A DNA stretch of 10,288 nt from Balneolales bacterium. Lineage in GTDB: Bacteria > Bacteroidota > Rhodothermia > Balneolales > Natronogracilivirgulaceae. This document shows, in pieces, positions 1-7,075 of the stretch. Within the stretch, counting starts at the first letter, position 1. Every line of letters begins with the position of its first letter. The position numbers were made by a program, and so were the translations under genes. Location: positions 1 to 10,288 of the forward strand of contig SKYW01000269.1 in the NCBI GenBank assembly GCA_007127695.1, read 5' to 3'. Below the pieces are notes generated by a model, which was not told where the DNA came from, ran no database searches, and worked only from the letters and a program-made list of their open reading frames with translations.

Positions 1-17
1 ACCCCCCCCACTACCAT

Positions 18-65
18 AGCGGCCCGCAGCACGTGAGACATCCCTCTCGCCGACTGCGGGCCGCT
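18..65. terminator. Strong inverted repeat, possible terminator hairpin
   Basis: Positions 18-29 (AGCGGCCCGCAG) and 54-65 (CTGCGGGCCGCT) are perfect 12-base reverse complements around a 24-base loop. The loop can itself fold, because 33-38 pairs with 45-50 allowing one G-U. The stem is very GC-rich. The sequence after it (TTCGCGTTTG) has only a short T run, so this is not a textbook Rho-independent terminator. It may end a gene lying left of the window, or act in both directions. Confidence 0.4.
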
Positions 66-97
66 TCGCGTTTGCAGGGATCCCAATCCCATCCAAC

Positions 98-119
98 AAC
101 ACACGGATCAACACACGGA
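98..119 (+). repeat. Short direct repeat of AACACACGGA
   Basis: The 10-mer AACACACGGA occurs at 98-107 and again at 110-119, a period of 12. It lies in the leader of the glycosyltransferase gene. No function can be assigned, and such a short repeat may be chance. Confidence 0.35.
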
Positions 120-309
120 ACCAGCAAAAGGGACTCCAAGGCAACCACCAATGGGAATGGATGCGCCATCACCCCCCTGTTCTGCATTTCCGCCCTCAGC
201 GCTACTTTTTTTACACGGCCTTGTGTATTTTCCCTCGACCCGGTGAATGGCTACAGCGACAGGCTGCACTCATCGCCACGCCACAGTACAGATTATGCAG
301 GACCACTTC

Positions 310-2472
310 ATGAACCCAGACTCGGAAAATTCGGGAATAACCAAAGGCGCAGGCGACAGCCAACCGGATCACGTTGACATCAGCATCATCATTGTCAATT
401 ACAACGTCAAGGAGTTCGCAGCCAACCTTCTGGAATCACTGCAAAAGGCTAAAAACAATTTCCGCCTTGAGACTTTTGTTGTTGATAATGCCTCCTCGGA
501 CGGCTCCGTCAGCTATCTGAAACGACGATATCCACACGTCACCTACATCGGGAACCGGGACAATGCCGGTTTCGGAAAGGCCAACAACCAGGCCATCCGA
601 CTTGCCAAAGGAACCTACACGCTGCTGATCAATCCGGATACGATAGTCCGTCAGGATACCCTTGTAGAAATGTTCCGGCATATGGAGGAACATCCGGAAA
701 CCGCAGCTGCCGGTTGCAAAATGCTGAATCCGGACGGTACATTCGCTCATGAGTCGCGGCGAAGTGTCCCAACGCCCATGACCGCACTCTGGAAGATCCT
801 TGGCCTTACACGCCTCTTTCCGCGTAGTAAAAGATTTTCTGCCTATTACCTGGGCGGGGAGGACGAAAACAAGCAGGGAAGGGTTCCTGTATTGTCCGGT
901 GCCTTCATGTTCTTCCGGACGGATGTGCTGAAGGAAGCCGGCGGCTTTGATGAGCAATTTTTCATGTACGGAGAGGATATCGACCTGTGTTATCGGGTCC
1001 GGCAAATGGGATGGGAAATCGATTACGTACCTGAAACCAGCATCATCCACTATAAGGGTGAGAGTACCAAAAAGGAGAACCTGGACTACGTCGTTACGTT
1101 CAACAAGGCCATGTATCAGTTCTTCCGGAAGCACTACGGCTTTGGCTATACCCTGTTTTTCCGGATTTTCATTCTGTCCGGCATCGTTCTGAAAGGCGTT
1201 ATTTCCTATCTGTCCACCGTCATCAGAAAGCTGGGACAGCCGATTACCGATCTGGTGCTGCTGAACATCCTGATGATCCTTTTCTTTATCTGGCGCTATG
1301 AAATACCGCCGACAGCTATTACCAGCATGTATCACATCCAGTACCTGTTTGTGAATCTCCTTCTGAGTGTGATTTTTATCGGTTCTGCCGTCTACTACGA
1401 CCTGTATGGCAAGAACCGGTTTTCCATCCCGGCAGCGATAAAAAGCACGATCATCGCATTTACCGGAGTGGTGGTCATCACCTTTTTCTTGCGGGATTTC
1501 GCTTTCTCCCGCCTGATACTCCTCCTCAGCTGTATTGCCGGTGTGCTGATCCTGAGCATCATCCGGCTGGTTCAGATCAACCTTTCCAGAAAAGCAACCA
1601 ACATTCCCGGCAGTTTTCTGGAGAGGAAGGTTCTGTTGGTCGGATTGAATGACAAGACAGCGCAGCTTATCCGCAAGATCCGATCGCGTGCCGACTGGAG
1701 ATACAGGCTGGTCGGCCTCGTGGCCCAAGATCCGGATCCCGATGTCGACGAGATCGAAAACGTGCCGGTCATTGGTGACCGCAGGTCCATACTGCAGCTC
1801 GTTCGGTATCACGAAGCCGATGAGATCATCTTCATTCTGCCTGCTGTTGACCATGATCAGATCCTCAGGATCATTTCAGAACTCCGTGACACCTCCGTTT
1901 ACCCCCGGATCGTCCCCGACTCGCTCGACTATATCGTGGGTAAGACCAACGTGGATTATCTGGACGACATACCGGTGATGGATATCAACCTGCCCTATTT
2001 TTCGAGGTGGAATCTGTTCCTGAAACGGATCATGGACCTGTCGGTGTCACTCCCCCTGCTGATTTTGCTCACACCGGTGCTGCTTCTGCCGGTTTTGATT
2101 CATCGGAATAAACGCACGCCGCTCAGGATACTGGTCTCAGATGCACTCACACATACCATCTCGCTTTTTCTGCCGTATGGTTCCCACAAGTGGAAAAATA
2201 GATACCTTCTTCTCTGGCATGTGGTTGCGGGGAGAGCAAGCATAGTTGGCGCCCCGATTGTGCCCGATCGGAAACCACGGTTTGCCAACGTGAAACCGGG
2301 ACTCACAGGATTCCGGCAACTCTCCGAGAACCGGCTGTATCACGAAGATGAGAAACAGATGCACGAGCTGTATTACCTTCAGAACTATTCCATATGGCTG
2401 GATCTGGATGTGCTGGTCAAAACGCTTATCTATCGCCACTCCACACTTGAAGGGATCGACCGGCAGCAGTGA
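310..2472 (+). CDS. GT2 glycosyltransferase fused to a degenerate polyprenyl sugar-phosphotransferase-like membrane module
   Basis: This 720-residue membrane protein has several modules. Residues 23-255 are a GT2 domain of the rhamnosyltransferase-like type: SIIIVNYN at 25-32, VVDNASSDGS at 57-66, the LINPD metal/nucleotide motif at 106-110, and MYGEDIDLCYR at 219-229 with the likely catalytic acid. It should add a nucleotide-activated sugar to a lipid-linked or surface glycan. Hydrophobic segments lie near 282-303, 311-329, 345-364, 378-395 and 401-420. A Rossmann-like domain (VLLVGL at 441-446, to about 530) and a PGT-like tail (566-710) follow. The tail keeps KPGLTG (662-667) and the closing LYYLQNYSIWLDLDVLVKT segment. 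It lacks the central loop, and NR (630-631) stands where the catalytic Asp-Glu should be, so I infer it is not catalytic. I chose ATG 310 because AGGA lies 7 bases upstream; in-frame ATGs at 247 and 295 lack such a site. The stop lies inside a tandem repeat. Confidence 0.85.
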   Translation: MNPDSENSGITKGAGDSQPDHVDISIIIVNYNVKEFAANLLESLQKAKNNFRLETFVVDNASSDGSVSYLKRRYPHVTYIGNRDNAGFGKANNQAIRLAKGTYTLLINPDTIVRQDTLVEMFRHMEEHPETAAAGCKMLNPDGTFAHESRRSVPTPMTALWKILGLTRLFPRSKRFSAYYLGGEDENKQGRVPVLSGAFMFFRTDVLKEAGGFDEQFFMYGEDIDLCYRVRQMGWEIDYVPETSIIHYKGESTKKENLDYVVTFNKAMYQFFRKHYGFGYTLFFRIFILSGIVLKGVISYLSTVIRKLGQPITDLVLLNILMILFFIWRYEIPPTAITSMYHIQYLFVNLLLSVIFIGSAVYYDLYGKNRFSIPAAIKSTIIAFTGVVVITFFLRDFAFSRLILLLSCIAGVLILSIIRLVQINLSRKATNIPGSFLERKVLLVGLNDKTAQLIRKIRSRADWRYRLVGLVAQDPDPDVDEIENVPVIGDRRSILQLVRYHEADEIIFILPAVDHDQILRIISELRDTSVYPRIVPDSLDYIVGKTNVDYLDDIPVMDINLPYFSRWNLFLKRIMDLSVSLPLLILLTPVLLLPVLIHRNKRTPLRILVSDALTHTISLFLPYGSHKWKNRYLLLWHVVAGRASIVGAPIVPDRKPRFANVKPGLTGFRQLSENRLYHEDEKQMHELYYLQNYSIWLDLDVLVKTLIYRHSTLEGIDRQQ

Positions 2473-2573
2473 CCTGTCAGCATCAGTGGTCAATCGGCAA
2501 AAGGGATCGACCGGCAGCAGTGACCTTTCAGGATCAGCGGTCAATCGGCAAAAGGAGTCGATCGGCAGCTCAG
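2451..2573. repeat. 51-bp tandem repeat (two near-identical units plus a decayed partial third)
   Basis: Unit 1 (2451-2501) and unit 2 (2502-2552) match at 48 of 51 positions. A third, partial and diverged copy starts at 2553. The period is exactly 17 codons. Unit 1 holds the last codons and the TGA stop of the glycosyltransferase (2470-2472), and unit 2 repeats the same codons and stop in the same frame. Each full unit also carries TGACC and GGTCA 13 bases apart (2470-2474 with 2488-2492; 2521-2525 with 2539-2543). The array fills the gap between two convergent genes, so it may help end transcription from both sides. That role is inferred. Confidence 0.85.
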
Positions 2574-2577
2574 CTGC
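2565..2577 (-). terminator. Possible hairpin just after tgt
   Basis: GCAGCTCAGCTGC is a near-perfect palindrome beginning three bases beyond the tgt stop on the minus strand. Reading along the minus strand, a short CTTTT run follows about 10 bases after the stem. The stem is short and the T run is distant, so this is a weak terminator candidate. It may only work together with the hairpins of the neighbouring 51-bp repeat. Confidence 0.25.
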
Positions 2578-2579
2578 TA

Positions 2580-3707
2580 TCACACCCGTGCGGTCACTTT
2601 GGCGACCATGCCGGGATACCAGTCATAATAGGTATCATCCTCAATGTGACTGCGGATCTGTTCCATCAACCAAAGGTAAAACGTCAGGTTATGTACCGTT
2701 GCAAGCTGTAGTCCAAGAATTTCACCGGCACGGAACAGGTGATGCAGATAGGCCATGGTATGCCTGGTGCACAGGTCGGAGTGAAATCCTTCGTCCGCCG
2801 GAGCGAAATGTGTCTTCCAGCGGGCATTCTTGACGTTGATAATGCCGTTACGGGTGAAAAGCATGCCATTGCGGGCATTGCGGGTAGGCATAACGCAATC
2901 GAACATGTCCACGCCGCGCGCCACCGATTCCAGCAGATCACCGGGGGTGCCGACCCCCATCAGGTAGCGCGGCTTTTCACGCGGCAGAAGATCGGTGCTC
3001 AAGTCGGTGATTTCATACATTTTTTCCACCGGCTCGCCGACACTCAATCCCCCGATGGCCATGCCGTCAAAATCCATACCGGACAGCACTTCCACCGAGT
3101 TGCGGCGAAGATCCGGGTAGATGCCACCCTGACAGATGCCAAACAGGAATTGGCGGTGTCCGTAGCGCGAGGAGCTCTGCTGGAATGCCCCGAGGCATTC
3201 ACCGGCCCAGCGGTGGGTAAGCTCCAGTGATTTGCGCACATAGGATTCCTCTGCCGGGTAGGGCGGACACTCATCCAGGACCATCATGATGTCTGAGCCG
3301 AAGATGCGCTGCGTCTCGACAACCTGAGCCGGTGTGAACTTGTGCGGGGAACCGTCCAGATGGCTCTTGAAGACAACACCGTCCGCTTCCACCTTGCGGA
3401 TGTCGGACAGGGAAAAGACCTGATATCCACCCGAGTCGGTCAGCAGGGCCCCGGGCCAGTTCATGAAAGCATGGAGTCCGCCGGCCTGTTCCATGATGCC
3501 GGTGCCGGGACGCAGATACAGGTGGTAGGTGTTGCCCAGGATGATGGGGGCATTGATTTTTCCGGTCAGGGTGGCCGTATCGACCGCCTTCACCGTGCCC
3601 GCCGTTCCAACGGGCATGAAGATCGGAGTGGGAATGGCGCCGTGGCCGGTGAGCATTTCCCCCCGACGGGCTTTGCCTTTCGACGTTTCTTTTATGAGCC
3701 GGAACAC
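2580..3707 (-). CDS. tgt: Queuine/preQ1 tRNA-guanine transglycosylase
   Basis: Tgt exchanges guanine 34 in GU(N)-anticodon tRNAs (Asp, Asn, His, Tyr) for preQ1, a step of queuosine synthesis in the cytosol. Family signatures run through the protein: IFMPVGT at 29-35, LLTDSGGYQVFSL at 88-100 with the active-site Asp91, FGICQGG at 189-195, and FDCVMPTRNARNG at 269-281 with the likely nucleophile Asp270. With the GTG start at 3707 the product has 375 residues, the usual length, and begins FRLIKE...KARRG as the family does. An ATG at 3818 would add 37 untypical residues and would read through the likely promoter. Of the four zinc ligands (Cys-x-Cys-x2-Cys and a distant His), only Cys313 and His339 remain; Phe308 and Ser310 replace the first two cysteines. 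The gene stands alone on this strand, without queA beside it. Confidence 0.93.
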   Translation of the reverse strand: MFRLIKETSKGKARRGEMLTGHGAIPTPIFMPVGTAGTVKAVDTATLTGKINAPIILGNTYHLYLRPGTGIMEQAGGLHAFMNWPGALLTDSGGYQVFSLSDIRKVEADGVVFKSHLDGSPHKFTPAQVVETQRIFGSDIMMVLDECPPYPAEESYVRKSLELTHRWAGECLGAFQQSSSRYGHRQFLFGICQGGIYPDLRRNSVEVLSGMDFDGMAIGGLSVGEPVEKMYEITDLSTDLLPREKPRYLMGVGTPGDLLESVARGVDMFDCVMPTRNARNGMLFTRNGIINVKNARWKTHFAPADEGFHSDLCTRHTMAYLHHLFRAGEILGLQLATVHNLTFYLWLMEQIRSHIEDDTYYDWYPGMVAKVTARV

Positions 3708-3846
3708 GTTATATTGTACGGTTACTGAAGTATTTGTGACTGTAATGAAGCTCAAATATAACGAGTCGCCGACGTAACCTGTAACCAATTCCTCTTTTTT
3801 TGTTGCACGGGATAACATTGCTTCCGCAACCGTTACAGTAACTCAT
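3708..3846. promoter_or_regulatory. Divergent intergenic region with repeated GTAAC/GTTAC sites
   Basis: This AT-richer spacer separates tgt (minus) from the sugar-phosphotransferase gene (plus), so promoters for both should lie here. It holds five copies of GTAAC or its complement GTTAC: 3721-3725, 3774-3778, 3781-3785, 3832-3836 and 3838-3842. The last two form the palindrome GTTACAGTAAC just before the plus-strand start. CGTTATATT (3707-3715) and AATATAACG (3755-3763) are 9-base inverted repeats, the second covering the tgt -10. GTTGC (3802-3806) and GCAAC (3826-3830) form another inverted pair. An operator role is inferred. I found no convincing plus-strand promoter. Confidence 0.4.
3756..3784 (-). 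promoter_or_regulatory. Candidate tgt promoter
   Basis: Read on the minus strand, TTACAG (3784-3779) and TTATAT (3761-3756) are separated by 17 bases, like a sigma70 -35/-10 pair. The same spot also reads TATATTTG (3760-3753), which fits the TAnnTTTG -7 element of Bacteroidota, but I find no TTTG at the expected -33 spacing. A start near 3748 would give tgt a leader of about 40 bases ahead of the GTG at 3707. It would also place the ATG at 3818 upstream of the transcript. Confidence 0.35.
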
Positions 3847-5289
3847 GTGAATACAGTTTCTAAAGCTATTGATTTGGATAAAGCCAGGGAAATAATCAGT
3901 ACCATCGTCAGTGATTTTATCTTTCTGATACTGGCATGGTACATCTTTTACTATATCCGGTTTGAGCTGGGGTGGTTGAGCGCCCCCTCGGGTATCGGGC
4001 CTTACAGCCTGTTTGTGCCGGGTGTGGTCATCTCAGTGTTCTGGATTGCCATCTTTGGCGTATTCGGGCTGTACCGTCATCTCTACCTGATATCGCGATT
4101 CGACGAGATCATCAGGGTCGCAAAAATTACTATCATAGGTACGCTCATCCTCTTTTTCGTGTTGTTTATCGATGCGCTCGGGTGGACCTCGGACAATCTC
4201 CACCAGGCAAAATGGGTCACTTTGATCTACTGGCTGGTTGTACTGGGATGCGTATCCACCAGCAGGTTCATCCTCCGGACCATACAGAAACATCGTGCCA
4301 TCCGGGGTCAGGGGCTGCACCGCGCGTTCATCGTCGGTACAGGTCCGGCCGCACAATCCGTTCATGAAAACCTGAACCGCCACCGCACCTCCGGGATGAA
4401 TGTGATCGGTTTCCTGCGCCTTAACGGTGTGGATCCCGATGAAATCAGGGTGGACAGGGAGATGGTCATCGGATCGATCGACGAAATAAAAGAGCTGATA
4501 ATGGATCACAAGGTGCAGGAGGTCATCGTAGCGCTGGAGCAGGAAGAGCGGGATAATCTGATAACCATTCTGGATCAGATCGATATACCTGACGTATCGG
4601 TCAAGATCCTTCCCGACTTCCACCAGATGATCACCGGGCTCAACCAGACCAACCAGATCTTCGGGTTGCCGCTGATCGATGTGATGCCGGATCCCATGCC
4701 CACCTGGGAAAAGTTCATCAAGCGCCTGATGGATATTGTTCTTTCGCTGCTGATACTGATCCCGGCCATTCCGTTGATGCTGATCATCACCGCGCTCATC
4801 CGCACAACCTCGTCGGGCCCGGCCATTTTCTGGCAGAAACGGGTGGGCAAATATGACAGGAACTTCACCATGTACAAATTCCGGACCATGTTCATCGATG
4901 CTGAGAAGGAAAGCGGACCCGTCTGGGCCACCGATAACGATCCCAGGATCACACCGGTCGGCTACTGGCTGCGCAAGCTCCGGCTGGATGAGCTGCCCCA
5001 ATTCTTCAATGTTTTGAAGGGGGACATGAGTCTGGTTGGGCCTCGTCCGGAAAGACCGTATTTTGTGGAACAATTTAAAAAGAAGATACCGCTCTACTCC
5101 AGGCGATTGCGGGTTAGGCCCGGCATCACAGGCTGGGCGCAGGTTAAGTGGAAATACGACGAAAGCCTGGAGGATGTAAAAGAAAAGACGAAATACGATC
5201 TGTTCTATGTTGAGAACATATCGCTGAAAATGGATTTCAAGATCCTTATAAACACCATTATGACCGTATTAAAAGGAAAGGGACAATAG
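3847..5289 (+). CDS. Undecaprenyl-phosphate sugar-phosphate transferase (WcaJ/WbaP-type PGT)
   Basis: This 480-residue inner-membrane enzyme should move a hexose-1-phosphate from a nucleotide sugar onto undecaprenyl phosphate. That is the first committed step of exopolysaccharide, capsule or O-antigen synthesis. Four helices lie at about 20-38, 55-75, 93-110 and 122-142. A Rossmann-like domain (FIVGTGPAAQS, 161-171) follows, then a membrane segment at 295-318. The catalytic domain has GPAIFWQKRVG (324-334), MYKFRTM (342-348), LDELPQFFNVLKGD (380-393) with the Asp381-Glu382 dyad, SLVGPRPERP (395-404) and RPGITGWAQV (424-433). All expected motifs are present. The start is a GTG without a clear ribosome site; no better in-frame start is seen. 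The sugar (glucose, galactose or other) cannot be read from the sequence. The next gene follows after two bases, so the pair is surely cotranscribed. Confidence 0.92.
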   Translation: MNTVSKAIDLDKAREIISTIVSDFIFLILAWYIFYYIRFELGWLSAPSGIGPYSLFVPGVVISVFWIAIFGVFGLYRHLYLISRFDEIIRVAKITIIGTLILFFVLFIDALGWTSDNLHQAKWVTLIYWLVVLGCVSTSRFILRTIQKHRAIRGQGLHRAFIVGTGPAAQSVHENLNRHRTSGMNVIGFLRLNGVDPDEIRVDREMVIGSIDEIKELIMDHKVQEVIVALEQEERDNLITILDQIDIPDVSVKILPDFHQMITGLNQTNQIFGLPLIDVMPDPMPTWEKFIKRLMDIVLSLLILIPAIPLMLIITALIRTTSSGPAIFWQKRVGKYDRNFTMYKFRTMFIDAEKESGPVWATDNDPRITPVGYWLRKLRLDELPQFFNVLKGDMSLVGPRPERPYFVEQFKKKIPLYSRRLRVRPGITGWAQVKWKYDESLEDVKEKTKYDLFYVENISLKMDFKILINTIMTVLKGKGQ

Positions 5290-5291
5290 GC

Positions 5292-6041
5292 ATGAGTCAG
5301 CAAAATGAGACACAGAGCAGGGACACCCTGATCATCATTCCCACATATAACGAGGCGGACAATATCGTTAAACTCATCCCCCATCTGCTTGGACTGGAGG
5401 AACAGGTGGATGTGCTGGTCGTGGATGACGGATCACCGGACGGGACAGCGGCATCGGTGAAGCAGTTGCAGGAGAAATACGGTGACCGGATTCATCTCAT
5501 TGAGCGTTCCGGCAAGCTTGGACTGGGTACCGCTTATGTCACCGGTTTTAACTATGCCCTGGAACGTTCCTATCAGTACATATGTGAGATGGATGCCGAT
5601 TTTTCCCATGATCCGGATGATGTTCCAAGGCTGATTCGTAAAGTCAGGGAGGGGAACTGTGATGTGGCGATCGGGTCACGCTACATCAAGGGCATCAGCA
5701 TAATCAACTGGCCGCTGTCGCGGCTGATACTGTCCTATACGGCCAACTTGTACGCGCGGGTCATAACGGGACTGCCGGTCCGCGATACCACGGCCGGATT
5801 CAAATGCATTGCCCGCAAGGTTCTGGAAAAAATTGACTTGAACAAGATCAGATCGAATGGATATTCGTTTCAGATTGAAGTACATTTCCGTGCATACAAA
5901 GCCGGGTTTACCCTGAAAGAGACCTCCATCATCTTCCGCGAACGAACGGAAGGGGTCTCTAAAATGTCAAAAAAGATTGTTTTTGAGGCCGTCTGGATGG
6001 TTTGGGTTCTCAAAATCCGAAGTATATTTGGCGTCCTTTGA
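5292..6041 (+). CDS. Polyprenyl-phosphate mannosyltransferase, DPM1-like GT2
   Basis: This 249-residue protein belongs to the GT2 family of dolichol/polyprenol-phosphate mannose synthases. These move mannose (or a related hexose) from GDP-mannose to a polyprenyl phosphate on the inner face of the membrane, making a lipid-linked sugar donor. Visible motifs are IIIPTYNEADNI (14-25), VVDDGSPDGT (43-52), SGKLGLGTAYVTGF (73-86), EMDADFSHDP (99-108) with the DAD metal site at 101-103, IGSRYIKG (127-134) and DTTAGFKC (165-172). There is no C-terminal GtrA-like membrane domain, so it is the short soluble or peripheral form. Its ATG lies two bases after the sugar-phosphotransferase stop, behind an AG-rich stretch, which suggests one operon and a shared role in surface glycan or glycoprotein synthesis. 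The sugar specificity is inferred from the family. Confidence 0.9.
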   Translation: MSQQNETQSRDTLIIIPTYNEADNIVKLIPHLLGLEEQVDVLVVDDGSPDGTAASVKQLQEKYGDRIHLIERSGKLGLGTAYVTGFNYALERSYQYICEMDADFSHDPDDVPRLIRKVREGNCDVAIGSRYIKGISIINWPLSRLILSYTANLYARVITGLPVRDTTAGFKCIARKVLEKIDLNKIRSNGYSFQIEVHFRAYKAGFTLKETSIIFRERTEGVSKMSKKIVFEAVWMVWVLKIRSIFGVL

Positions 6042-6111
6042 CGGATGGATGCGCCTGCCGGCAAGGCTGTGGATGCACCGGCCTGCAATTACACATGAGT
6101 GATACAGACGT

Positions 6112-7071
6112 ATGAATTATCTTGATTTTGAAAAACCGATCATTGAGCTGGAAAAGAAGATCTCCGAGCTCAGTGAGTTGAATATTACCGACGACAATGT
6201 GCTGTTGCCTGAGATCACGCGGCTGCGTGAGCGCGTGGAGGAGCTCAGGGCATCCATTTTCTCAAACCTGACCCATTGGCAGCGGGTGCAGCTGGCACGT
6301 CATCCCGACAGGCCCTACACACTGGACTACGTCTATAACATCATGGAGAACTTTGTTGAGCTTCATGGGGACCGCAGCTTCGGCGACGACAAGGCCATTG
6401 TTGGTGGATTTGCCACTTTTGAGGGCCGATCCGTCATGGTAATCGGACATCAGAAAGGCCGCGACACCAAAAGCCGCAAGTACCGCAATTTCGGCATGCC
6501 CAACCCGGATGGATACCGCAAGGCGCTGCGCCTCATGAAAACTGCCGAGAAGTTCGGCGTGCCGGTCATCACCATGCTGGATACCCCGGGAGCATTCCCG
6601 GGCCTGGAAGCAGAGGAACGCGGCCAGGCTGAGGCCATTGCCCGAAATCTCCGCGAAATGGCCCTGCTGGAAGTGCCGATCGTCACCATCGTGATCGGGG
6701 AAGGGGCCAGCGGCGGTGCGCTCGGCATTGGCATGGGCAATGAAGTGTACATGATGGAAAACACATGGTATTCGGTCATCTCGCCGGAGTCCTGCTCTTC
6801 CATCCTTTGGAAAAACTGGGACTACAAGGAACAGGCTGCCCGTGCGCTGAAACTCAGTGCCCAGGACCTGATCAAGCTGAAGGTCATCGACGGCATCATC
6901 AAAGAACCCCTGGGCGGGGCGCATCGCGACTATGCCGCTGCAGCCAAAGCCATACATGACCAGCTTGCCGAAAGCCTGGCCCGCCTGTCCAAAATGTCTC
7001 CCGAAGAGCTGAAAATGCACCGGATCGAAAAATACTCGAAAATGGGTGCCTGGGAGGATACCTCACAATAA
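6112..7071 (+). CDS. accA: Acetyl-CoA carboxylase carboxyltransferase, alpha subunit
   Basis: AccA pairs with AccD to move the carboxyl group from biotin to acetyl-CoA, giving malonyl-CoA for fatty acid synthesis in the cytosol. The 319-residue length is normal for the subunit. The N-terminal helical part begins [14 protein letters not shown], which is typical. Core motifs follow: [11 protein letters not shown] (64-74), [16 protein letters not shown] (84-99), [15 protein letters not shown] (116-130), [17 protein letters not shown] (156-172), [15 protein letters not shown] (196-210) and the C-terminal [11 protein letters not shown] region. The glycines of the two oxyanion-type loops are in place. 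No AccD is seen here, so it must be encoded elsewhere. A 70-base gap separates it from the mannosyltransferase, and the thioesterase gene starts four bases after its stop. No clear Shine-Dalgarno site precedes the ATG. Confidence 0.96.
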   Translation: MNYLDFEKPIIELEKKISELSELNITDDNVLLPEITRLRERVEELRASIFSNLTHWQRVQLARHPDRPYTLDYVYNIMENFVELHGDRSFGDDKAIVGGFATFEGRSVMVIGHQKGRDTKSRKYRNFGMPNPDGYRKALRLMKTAEKFGVPVITMLDTPGAFPGLEAEERGQAEAIARNLREMALLEVPIVTIVIGEGASGGALGIGMGNEVYMMENTWYSVISPESCSSILWKNWDYKEQAARALKLSAQDLIKLKVIDGIIKEPLGGAHRDYAAAAKAIHDQLAESLARLSKMSPEELKMHRIEKYSKMGAWEDTSQ

Positions 7072-7075
7072 ACAG

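Larger units (their letters stand above)
1..309. other. Upstream region without a convincing gene
   Basis: I see no believable protein-coding gene in this stretch. A frame open from about 33 to 377 gives a Ser/Thr/Arg/His-rich product with no recognisable domain, and it runs into the glycosyltransferase in another frame. The stretch holds a strong inverted repeat (18-65), a short direct repeat of AACACACGGA (98-107 and 110-119), and a T run at 206-212. I found no convincing promoter pair here, although transcription of the gene starting at 310 probably begins in this region. Confidence 0.5.

Noticed and set aside
201..240. Promoter for the glycosyltransferase near the T run and TTTACA
   Set aside because: TTTACA at 210-215 resembles a -35 box, but no -10 or TAnnTTTG element lies at a suitable distance.
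33..377. Possible small gene of 114 codons at the left end
   Set aside because: The composition is low-complexity and basic, it overlaps the glycosyltransferase start in another frame, and it begins inside the loop of a strong inverted repeat.
436..1854. Long open frame on the minus strand (472 codons) opposite the glycosyltransferase
   Set aside because: The product is Asp/Gln/His-rich with no domain or membrane pattern, and it is antisense to a protein with clear GT2 motifs. It is a codon-bias shadow.
2451..2573. CRISPR array or integron-type repeat
   Set aside because: The 51-bp units are directly abutting with no variable spacers, there are only two good copies, and no cas or integrase gene is nearby.
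3708..3846. preQ1 riboswitch ahead of tgt
   Set aside because: I see no compact H-type pseudoknot leader with an A-rich tail; the inverted repeats span the promoter and not the leader RNA.
4033..5073. Open frame on the minus strand (346 codons) opposite the PGT gene
   Set aside because: There is no recognisable motif, and the plus strand carries every PGT signature. It is a shadow frame.
6042..6111. Terminator between the mannosyltransferase and accA
   Set aside because: There is a GCCGG/CCGGC pair, but the stem is only 5 bases with a long loop and no T run follows, so it is not supported.
6262..7020. Open frame on the minus strand (252 codons) opposite accA
   Set aside because: accA on the plus strand is unmistakable, and the antisense product has no family features.
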